DNA of 64,000 nucleotides from Saturnia japonica (lineage: Eukaryota > Arthropoda > Insecta > Lepidoptera > Saturniidae), in the NCBI GenBank assembly GCA_033032175.1, contig CM065319.1, forward strand, positions 17,333,018-17,397,017. The letters run 5' to 3'. Of this stretch, positions 13,701 to 25,700 are shown piece by piece. The first letter of the stretch is position 1. Every line of letters begins with the position of its first letter. Made by a program: the position numbers and the translations under genes. The notes below the pieces were generated by a model. The model saw only the letters and a list, made by a program, of their open reading frames with translations. It was not told where the DNA came from and did not search any database.

Positions 13701-16700
13701 AAACAGTATTAACAGGCTCTCACCTAATCTGGCTTGGCAGGGAGGATATCGCGGGCAGTCAAGGTGAGCGCTGATGTATATCATAAGGGGGTCCCTTAAA
13801 CCTACACCTAAGTCGCAAGTCCCGGGGGCTGCTCGTGTTCCCTCTGTCTGCCATACTATAGACCCGGCACCCGCACGGTGAATTCATAGAATACTAAAGA
13901 CGTTTGTCTCTCTATTCCTTTCAAACAACATTTTTAAAATCATTTAGTATTCTCGTAAAAATCACAATAAACTCATTTCATAACGAATTTTAAAGAAACC
14001 CTTTTTTAAATAACAATGTTGATTTCAAAATTATTTGCATTGTCTTATTTAAAACTGGCTAAGCCCAGCCACACTTAGCCGTGGCTCAGTCTAATAAAAT
14101 AAAGACCTATTTTCATAGATCTTATTTCAAAAATGACGGAATTTATTTCATACAAACTTTCATCTTCTTTTAAAAAACCTTAGAGGTTGAATTTCCAAAA
14201 ATCCTTCGTTAGTGCTCATCTACAATGTTAAAATAACTCGCACGCAAAAACTTTTTATGTCAGTCGGTCAGAAACTAGAAATAAAACCCAAGTAGTAATA
14301 ATTTATATAAAAATTTACAACATTTGCTGTAGGTAATAAATATATTTTGGTAAAAAGACAATAATGATAATTTAATATAGCATCATCAAATACGTGAAGA
14401 GGGTAACCCAAAACACAAAGTCGGAGAGCAGCCATAGTGCGTGTATATTTATCAAGTGGTTGTATGTAATTATACAAGGTGTCCAGAAAGGGTATCGGGT
14501 ATTTGTAAGTTCAATGAAACAAAAACTATTTGTATGCAATAAAAAAGTTTATTGTTTATCATTAGCATATGCATTGGAGAATTATTTGGAAAAGATGATG
14601 TTATCCAAATGATGACCGTTACGTTGCTGGCACTCTTCTAAACGGAAACGAAGATTGGCGATAACACGTTGACACATAGCTATCGATATTGCTGCCATTT
14701 CTGACCTGATGTTTTGCTTTAACTGGGTTAGATTCGTCGGATTGTTTTGATAAACCTTACTTTTAAGGTATCCCCATGCAAAATAGTCAAGCGGGCTAAG
14801 GTCGGGGCTTCTGGGAGGCCAGTTGATGTTACCCCTTCGCGAAATGACTTTATTAGGGAATAATTCGTTAACAACTTCCATTGAGTCATTTGAGGTATGG
14901 CAAGTGGCCCCATCTTGCTGGAACCACGTTCTTGAGTTGAAACATGCAAACTCCTGCAACTCTGGGACCAAAAAATTTCGCAACATATCGCAATAACGGT
15001 CACTATTCACATTAATTGCTCGGCCTCGTTGATCTTCATGAAAATAAGGACTAATTATGCCTTTAGCAGACATAGCGGCCCAAACAACGACCTTTGGGCT
15101 ATGTAGGGGTCGTTCATGCTTTCGTCTCGGATTCTCCACTGCCCAGTACCGACAATTCTGCTTATTAACATGACCATTCAGGTGAAAATTTGCTTCGTCA
15201 CTGAACAGTATGTTGTTAAAGTTGTTAAATCGCTGCAGCATTTCGTTCGCAAAATTCAGTCGATTAGCATAGTCCGTATCCTTCAATTCTTGAACCAATT
15301 GAATTTTATAGACTTTTAGATGTAAGTCTTTCTTTAAAATCGAATGTAAAGACGATTTTATGATGTTCAACGCTTGGCTTCGCTTTCGGATGGATAAAGA
15401 CGGATTTTGATGAACCGACGCCTCAACTTCTTCAATTGTTTCTTCATCGCGAACTGAACGAGGACGACCAGAGTTTTGAACTTTAACTGTCGCACCTGTA
15501 TTCTCGAATATCCTGATCCATTTTCTAATGCTATCGTCACTTGGCGCGTGGCGTGTACGATATTCCGCACGATAGAGACGTTGAGCAGTCACTATTGAAT
15601 CACCATTACGATAATACGCTCGTACGCAAAATGCGCGATGCGTCCCCGAGTACTGTTCCATCGTGACTAATACTCCACAAAATGGCGGACGACACGAACC
15701 CCTCCCCGCACCCTTTAGACGCCCCGTTTCGAATATGGCGCGAAAACAAATACCCGATACCCTTTCTGGACACCTTGTATAAAGAACACCGCCGAGACAA
15801 CATACTGTTTCTTTTAGCGTAATGTGTGATGCGGTGACATGCTACTTCGTCCTCGCCAACGTCTGTCACACAGGACGGTCGAGCACGAACTTGCACGATT
15901 AGTTTCCCAGAGGAAGGTGCTTGGTATGTATGAAAAAGCGATGGCCGATTAAGCCGAATTCAATATTTGTTGTTCGTTGTATGCCTATTATTATTTGTAC
16001 GAAAATATATAATATTAGTCATAATTTACATGTGAAGTATACATATATTTAGTTTATAATAATGAGGTTTGGCGCAGTAAGGTTTCACGTAGTAACATCC
16101 TGTAGCATTGTCTGTAGCTTGTCCCTCAGCGGGTTCAAGCTAAAATAAGAACGTATTTGGTACCATGTAACATTTAAACTAGGTTATTGTGAATTATTTC
16201 AATCTGTATACAATACGTCAAATAATTTTTTTCTTCCTTATAAACTTCAGGTGTTTATGTTTCGTGGTATCACGTCAGCATCTATTATATTAGCAACGTT
16301 TTTATTTTGTAATATTCTCTAATTCATTTAATAGTTCTAAAAAGATCAACGAGATGTCGACATTTACAAAGGGCTTGCATAGGTAGCGTGGCCGAGCGGT
16401 CTAAGGCGCTGGTTTAAGGCACCAGTCTCTTCGGAGGCGTGGGTTCGAATCCCACCGCTGCCAGGACTTATTTTTTTATAAATGTGATCGATTATTTTAT
16501 TAAAACTGTTTGTTATGTAATACAATAATTAACCTATATGTCATCATAGTTTATTAAATAGGTAATGTGCTTAGTACTATAAATATCTAGGTTCGTTCTC
16601 GGGCTCATCGGAAATGTATTTTTGTGAACTAGGAGTTCGAGATCTTTATATTGTTGAGGTTGTATGGTTCATCTCAAATATATTTCAGTTGTATGTAAAT

Positions 16701-19700
16701 TATGAATATATTGCAATTATATTTTATCGGATCGAATTGCGTGCATTACACACATAGTATAATATACGTTATAGTAAGTCGCTTTGGATTCGGATGTTTT
16801 AGGGTCAGTGACGTCAGATCTCACTTACTGATAGTTTACTGTCGCCAAATCAGTATAACGTCAACAATCGCCCACATACTCTATATGTCAACAGTCACTC
16901 TCTATACTTACGACTATATATAGGGTTCAATACCATGGTATTAATAGTAGCTACAGTTGATATTTAAAAGCCAATGTACAAAGTTAATCAACAAAAATTA
17001 CGTAAAGAGGCTAAGTAGAATTGCTATATATAGTTATGTATAGAGGCAATTATATTGATTACTTTTATATATTAAAAATAAATAAAATTCAGCAAAATGT
17101 TTTCACAACTATGAAGTTATGAACTATCAACGCTTCAACACTAAAGCGATAAGACTCTAAATCGATCGAACATACTTTTTTAAACATAAATGACACAATT
17201 GTAAATTGCAGCCGTGCGAAGCTGGGTCGAGTCGCTAGTTACATATCAATTAATGTGATTATTGTTTTAATTTATCCATAATACATGTTTTAACTAATAT
17301 TATAAAAGTCAAGAGTTTGTTTGTTTGTTTGATCACTGTAATCTCTGGAGCTACCAGTCAGATTTGAAAAATAAAATCTTTTTGCGTTTTATAGCTCAAA
17401 TTATTGAGGACTTGACACTATGACTCTAAGGAGCTTAGCAGTAACCGTGACAGTCAATCTGGCAACCTATTGGCAACCATTGGGAACTGAGAACAACGAG
17501 AGGCTACACGTGTGCGTTCGAGGTTGCGCGGCGCGTTCCGATGTTCGTTGAATAAATTTATCACGGGTGAAACCATGGGGCGCAGCTAGTATTGTTACTA
17601 AATCAAGAGATAAAACCCGTAGAAAGATACGGTATGAATATACTTAACTGGACCTGTCGTCAAGACTTTAATTCATTTAGCGTTATTTTCACGCATTTCA
17701 AGTGATAAGTTTAGTTAATTTTCATAAGTGAAACGATTTCGGAAATATATAGCAAAATGTGTATTACGAATTGTATCAAAATTTGCCTATAAAGTTTCAG
17801 TAAAGACTTGACTACGATGAATATGGTTCAATAAGGCGAAACGATTTAGACGATGATATAGGTATTTATATATAAGTGCGATGACAAACGAAAACAAAAA
17901 AACAAGTACATAGTTTGTACAATGAAAAAAGTATATTTATACAAACATTAAAAAAAAATTACTGGCAGCGGTGGGATTCGAACCCACGCCTCCGAAGAGA
18001 CTGGTGCCTTAAACCAGCGCCTTAGACCGCTCGGCCACGCTACCATACACATCACCGTACTAATAAAGGGATGAGCTAACTTATTTTAGAAAGGGCCAAC
18101 TGCAAATTTTAAAATATTATGTAGACTGCATGTATGAAACATCCTTGTCTCTCCGAACCCGCATTATAATTACAACTAGCGACCCGTCCCACGCACGGGT
18201 ACAATTTACAAAATGGTGTATTTCCAGGTCGAGCAAAGTAATATTGGGTTTCTCTAGGAAATTCTCAGTAGCAGCTTGAAGTTTGGCATTGTGCCCGATT
18301 AATAGCAATAGGTTCGCCTCCTATTACTTGTAACTTAAAACACCCGGGGAACTGTGGGTGTACAGCTATGCCTAACCCTTCGGGGATACAGGCGTGATGG
18401 TATGTTATGTAACTTCACATTTACGAAAAGTGCGCTTAACTCGCAACGCGCAATTCATCATAGGTGCGGAGTGCCGGCCAACCGACCGCGACCGTTTTGC
18501 TGACAGGATTTCTTTTGAATTTTGCGCAATTTTGAATTTGATATCTTCTAGGGTATTCATTTAAAAGGAAAACTGTAAAGATCAATTTTAAATCTACATT
18601 AAATGCCCAAGTTAACTAACAAAATTTATTTGCATAAAGATTTATAGTGAATTGGAGGAAATAGCTTCGTAAATAACGTAATATGTTCGTAAACACGGTT
18701 TGGCAACACAAACATGCACTATTGCGAACGTTTGTTATGTTGTAATATTGTGTAAACTTGTAATTTTACGAGACGAATTGGTGTGAAAAGCCGGTGGATG
18801 ATGACTTGACTTAACTTTTCCCACCTATCACTTAACTGTTACTGGTGTATTGTGGAGCTTCTTCTCTCAGCGTAGACGCCGACAGTGGTGAGTTTATTTA
18901 TAGTATTGTAAATTTGTCAGCCCTGCGAAACGCAGGCCATTGTTGTGTCACAAACCACACTATATCGAAGGTTCAGATGAGCATTCTTTTACTGCACTTA
19001 AATACTAATTCCTCAACACTTGACAAAGGACATAACATAATTTTTTATTATTATTATGTTCAAGATAATAATGGATACTGCGAGTTAACATTAGGAGATA
19101 GGCATATGTCATCGCAGACTTTTCTGTAGGCTTTTTGAAGAACTGCAATTCTTTATTAGATACATTATTTTGATGTATCGCATGTTTAGCCAGCGTAATC
19201 CATGTAAGTGCCCAAAAATCATTTTTTGGCGACTTTGAACTTTTGGTGTTGGAAAGGAAGAAAACTGGACAGAAGTATGTGACCGGATTGATGAGGATGA
19301 ACTGGAGCAAGTAAGTGAGTTTTATACTTGGGATCGATGTTTACCAGGGATGAAAAGTGTGAGAGAGATATAGGAAGGAGTAAAAGCCGGTAATATGGTG
19401 AATGGGGCGTTACACTTCTTTATGAGCAGCCAGAGTATTTCTATGAAAGCTCGTTTGACTGTGCATAGAGGAGTGTTGGTTCCAACACTCAAGTACGGAA
19501 GTGAAAGCTGGGTGTGGCAGAAAAAATCATGTAAGTAAAATAAATGCAGTAGAAATGAGAGCACTAAGAGGTATGTTAGGAGTGAAATTGAGTGACAGGT
19601 TAAGAAATAGTGTGATAAGAGGGCTTTGTGGTGTGAAAGAAGATATAGTCACACGGATTGAGAAAGGGATGCTTAGATGTTTTGGGCATGTTGAGAGGAT

Positions 19701-22700
19701 GAATGAAAGAAGAATGACTAAACAAATTTATGATGCGAGTGTGAAAGGAATCGTTCGAAGAGGAAGGCCTAGACGAACATTTATCGATCAAATCGGAGAC
19801 GTTCTGAAGAAAGGTAACGTCAAGAGTACTCTAAACCGACGAGCATGCATGAACAAGATTAATGAATGTCGAAGAAGCGAAAGATGTATGCCAGGATCGT
19901 AGCAGGTGGAAGGACGTGGTCTCTGCACTACCCCGTTGGGAAATAGGCGTGATTTATGTATGTATTTTGTATGTTTAATTGAAACTTTATTTGAATGTAT
20001 TGAACATTTGTGTACAAATAAAAGCTTAAAAAATAATAAATAAAGGCTTAACCGCATTAAAACCCTTTGCGTAGTTTAAAGGTCTAAGCGTACAAAGGGA
20101 CAGACCGCGGGAAGCGACTTTATACTATGTATTAATGAATGATGGCTATAGGCTATACCAAGCCTTTTCAATTTGTGAAATTTTTTGTTTGAAACTACAA
20201 TTCTAGCGTATATTACTGTATGCATTGTAAACACTTGTCACAGTTGTATTACAGTTAACAATTTCATTACTATTATACTTATAGTTCAGTACAAACAGTG
20301 GAATATTGATACGAGTTAACGTGGTTCGGGTCTCGACATGAACCAACGAATTTTTCACACCAGTGTAGATTTCTAAATAGATTTTTCGTTGTTTAGCGTT
20401 TTTGCTTAATCATATGTATGCGTTGTTTAGAAGGAGTCCACTTCTTTTTTATATACAACTAAAATGGCTAAACAAACATGCGGCACGCCTAGCCTATGGA
20501 GGCTGCTTGTAATATCATAAGTATCGCTAGTACGCTGCTGGCCTTGAACCTAACACATCCCCAAGCTTACTTGGCTGCGATCTTCTGTAGAGTCGAGGCA
20601 TTCCACCAGCTAGACTGCCCCAAGTACAGAGAAAACTCGAAAACATTTCTCTATGCCCTACACCTTTCTTTCTTCATGTGTACACTGGTATTCGTTACAC
20701 AAGTCGCTGGTCTGAAGCCAAGTTCTTAGTTTAATAATGCGGGTGAGTAGCACTTGTGGATCAATAAGTGAAGAAAAAACAAAATGACCAGAATTGGATT
20801 GTCGCTGTGTGCATATTATCTGAATTTAATATTTCTAATCTAAGCACCTAAATTAAGATAAGATGGTAAATACTAACACACACACAGTCTGGTGGGCCTC
20901 TAGGGGTAATGTATGGAGTTTACCTTGAGGCCGTAGTCGGTTGTGGCCCGTGTCCGCATGAGATAGGAGACGTCGCGGATGGCCTCGTAGAAGTCGTCGC
21001 GCATGAGCCGCAGCGTGGCCCCTCCCCCGGACCAGACAAGACCTCCCCCCGCGCACCCAGCCCCCCATGCGACGCACACGCGCTCGCATACTGCGTGCTC
21101 CACCATACCGCCTGACAAACCATACACAAAATTACAGATAGCGGAGGGCAAGGTTGAAGAATCATAACCACTAAGACAGTCACAGTGTTTCACTCTGCTA
21201 TCAGACAGTGTGGGTATAGCTACCATGTGGCTGTGAACAAGGTTGTCAATGATGCAGAAGTTATAAAATCCGCTTCAAGCTGTGCAGGAACATTGCCTCA
21301 TTGAGCGTGTTCCACTGTCCTAGTCTGTATCATGGTGACAGTTAAACAGTACAGTTGTACAATCAACTTCCCTCTTCTCCTTTCCACAACAGAACCACAC
21401 GTGCTGGGCTTTGTAATCATAGTTTCTACGGCATCCTCCATCTCGGCACGAACTAAAAAGTTCTGTATGACTTATCTTTGTCCTACCGTAAAGCTGTAGA
21501 ATCTTCTCCTGGCCTGTGTGTTCCCTTCTTCTTACGACATCGGGTCCTTTAAGCGTAACATGAAGAGATATATTATATGCAGGCTGGCATGACAGCGGCG
21601 AACATATGGATTGCACTGAATTTACTATCAGACACAGTACTGTCAATGTGCCGAGCTAAATATTAAAAAAAGAAACTTATCGCCATTGTTCTCAATTTTG
21701 CGAGATCCGAGATAACAAACAAAAGGGATTGATTGAAAAGGCTTACCAGTTGAGTGAACGGCAAGCAAGCTAGCCTCATGAGTCGGGTGCCAGCACACCG
21801 CTGCCAAGGGATGTGTACCAGCGCTACATGCGGGGGTCACCTCCCGCTCCAGCACGCTTGGAGTCTGCGAGTACTCCTCTAGTTCCGCCTCCACCGCAGT
21901 ACCCGCGACCTAACATACGTTCTATTTCAACTCTCTCTTTTATCTATACCAATATTATAAAGAGGAAAGACTTGATTTTTTATTTGTTTTTTCTTTTTAT
22001 AATGGATAAACTCAAAAACTACTGGACCGATTTTAAAAATTCTTTCACCATTATAAAGCTACAGTATCAGCGAGTAACATAGGCTATATTATAATTTGAA
22101 AAATTAATTTATTCCTCATAAAAATGTCGATGGTTTTACACAAAGTATAAAAAATTGCCTACGCGGGTGCGTTTACGATGTTTGCCGTATAAAATTAACA
22201 CGGGTGAAACCGCGGGGCACAGCTAGTAATGGTAAAATTGTTTCAAGTACAAACAAGTATATTATTTTTTATGCTCAAATAACGAAAATAAAATTTAAAT
22301 TCAAAAGTTGTTTTCTTCCTGGCAACGCAATTAAAGATAAAAACAAAATTTTAAAGTTTATGTTCCTCCCTATTGACAAAACAAACTAATTATTAAAAAA
22401 TTATATTCTCGTTAAAAGACAATATTAACTTCTTCATTAGGAATGCCTGCAGCTGTTGATCCAAATGAAAATATATTTAACGCGACATGTATGAAAACAA
22501 TCTTGTTTAACTAACATGACAGCCGTTAGATTAAAGATTAAGCTTTATTTTATTTTATTTTTAATATTAAATCATTATTTCACATATTATTAAAAAAAAA
22601 AAACACATAAATCTAAAATATCAATTACTAGCTGTGCCCGCAGCTTCGCTCACGTGGACTACAGAATGCCCGCGCGAATCTTACTCCCCGTTCTCGGCTA

Positions 22701-25700
22701 TTTTATAGACAAAAACGCTTATTGTGGGTGTTCCTTAGAAGAAAGACATCGTATACACTCGAAAACTTTTTTGTATGTTTTTTATGTAGTACATTCATTT
22801 GCTATATCTCTTACGGTTTACTCAGCGTAAGCCATTTGTTAGGATATATCACAATTACTCATCAGTTTTAATGAGGTCAGGGTCAGGACACTTGGATTCC
22901 ACCAGATTCACAGTTTATTTGTATTTTTCTTAATTTTATATCGGCAACGACATCGACAAGTGCGCGCGCGAGAAATCAGGCGGTTGGAATAGGAAGGGAT
23001 TGGGGGGTGAAAGAAACATCAAAATTGTTGGCAACTGCGATTTACCAATCAAATCGGCCCCTAATGGAACGTGTGTGTTTTGTTCCGTTTTATCGCGGCG
23101 TACAGCGTTTGTGATAGACCGCCACCTAAAATTGTTCGCGTAACCTTTACGCGCGTTTGGAGTAAAATTTCTTTGACATTTTATCAAATATTACGATCAT
23201 ACGAAACAATAAATGTCATGTTAGAATTCCGAAGTATTTATTTATTGACGATTTAATTTACAGTCATACTTACACCAAACGTTACATTAAGTAAACTTCT
23301 CTTGAATAAATACAAAATGTTTAACAAATTCTAACATGGTTTACTTATTTTTAGTATTATCGTAATATTTACTACAAAGTCAAAGAAGTATTTGTTGTAG
23401 ACAAAGCGCCTGTTATCCTAGACAGAGAGTTAGTTATCAAATGCCAACTATTACAACATACAGCATAGGTGATGATAAGTGGCGGATTTTCGGGTAGATT
23501 AAAATTTTATAATCTACAACAGCATGTATTCTTTATTTTTAGAACTGACAATACTGTTAGTCGTATGGGCCCTGGAGCCTCAGATGGCTTTTACAGCTTC
23601 ACCGTGGCTTGGGACTTTACGTGGATCAGGATGTTTTCCTAAAAATAAAGGTGTTCAATTTTTAAGAATCGGATACTCACCATGTCTTCCAAGACATTCT
23701 GCTTGCATGATGTGGTTGATTGTTGAATATCGTGCAATCGAAGACTGGGGGAATCTCTCTGCAAAGACAGCAAGAGATTTCGCCTGCAATATTTAACAAT
23801 ATGCTAGTTTCTTAATACATGGAACGAGGCAAAGATACAGAGATATTCAAACCCTTTCCTGGAGGGAGGAGTCTTGTAAAACGTTACGATGCGTCACGAG
23901 GGCAGCAGGGTGGTTCTAAGAACGACTTACCTAACATTTTTTTTTTAATTTAAATAAAAGCTAGGCAATTAAAATTTCCCAAGATCGCAACCCTTTTCGT
24001 TTATGTTTTACGGATAATCCCTCCATTGCATTGTACATCATTTTTAATTTGTTCTCCCAAGATGGCAACCTTTTTCGTTTGTTTTACGAGGTATCCCTCG
24101 ACTGTATGGTTGTAGTCAGTGTTGTTAAAGTAAGTTCATACTGTAATGCCCTAAAAACATGAAGATTTGCATCATCAGCTGTTCTTGATCTATAAAAGCT
24201 CTCATGCTGACTTGAACGCTCCCTTAAACACTAAGGCGGCAACTACAAACTAAGACATATCGATAGTAAGATAATAGGGTACATATCAGATAGGTCATGT
24301 CCAGTCACCTAGAGGCTTTAGCGACACACGATGAACATTTGCTAGTAAACGAACTTTTTTCTTTAGTGTTAATCTACTGGATACACACCCTTTAAGCCTC
24401 ATTTCATATTGGTTAACAGATGTTTCGACATTTCTCTAACAGAATGGTGGCTCTCTTGTTAGAACTGTCCATAACTGTTTTTATGGTAACTCAAAAGGTA
24501 ATTTACAATCGACTTCACTTGTCAATAATAACCAAACCATGTTATATAAACTACCGTTATTACATGATATTAGGGTCAAATAACGCAAATTTATGTATTA
24601 AAATAAAAACCACCAATGAAAAATCAAGATCCTGCTAAATACTCCTAAATAAACACTGTTATTCTTGTATTTCCCTATTTAACCACCATGCAATTGAAGA
24701 CATTGTCCCTCTATAAAACCTTTGGTCTAGATTGCACTAAAGGCATAGTAGTGTGTGTTCTAATGACTGCATTAATTTTGAATAAGACAATGCGGGAAAT
24801 TTCTGTGAAGTATACTACCAGTCAATTCATTTGACGACAACAGAATGCGATTTTATTTTTATATTACCTAATAATAATTAAAAGTCATATACCTTGTGGG
24901 GCACCACCGCACCAGAGTCACCGGCTTAGGTTGCTGCAGAGAGAGCACAGGACGGTCAAAATAACGGGTATCCCACACACAAACTGTATTCTCCCCATAG
25001 GAAGCCACCTGCCAAGGGTTGAAAGGGTCCGCGCATGCGCCGTAACAGTGCCTGCTAGTCGTCATCGTCACAGCCTTATTTGTCAGATCTATCAATAATT
25101 TAAAAAAAAAAAACAACAACAATCAACAGTTTGAAATTTAATTAGAGATTTAAAATGTAAACAAAGAAATATCACTGTCAAAGTGACGTTTCAGAGTAAA
25201 GCCCCATTTACGCCAAAGCAAGAACGTGCGGTATTGTAGCAAGCCACAGTGTCGCATGTCACAAAAATTAAAAATGACGCACGTTGTGGCAAGACTCTTG
25301 CGGCAAAAGAACACCTTGCGGCATGTGGCACGATGTCGCACTCGTACCTAGACCCGATAGATTCCGTGTGACATTTTAATGCGTCAACTGGGGTTGCCAA
25401 CCTCAAATTTAGAAAAGTAGTGGATTCAGTGCCTTATATTGATGTTATTCAATGTTTATGTTAATGATGTCAGTCATGTTTTTGAAACATAGATAGCTCC
25501 TTGTATTAATTTTTCTTTTTTAAAATGTTGATGTAAATGTAGTGTAATGAAAATATGAAATAATATGAAATGATGATATGATCTCAAAAGATGATTCATT
25601 TCATAGTCAACATTATTACTCATTGAGTGTGCATTAAACACTTCACTCACCTCTAAGATCAAATATCTTTATGTATTTTAAGTTCATTGATGCCAGTAAA

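Noticed and set aside
15606..15896. 96-residue minus-strand ORF across the right end of the mariner element
   Set aside because: It overlaps the transposase start in another frame and crosses the terminal repeat into flanking DNA.
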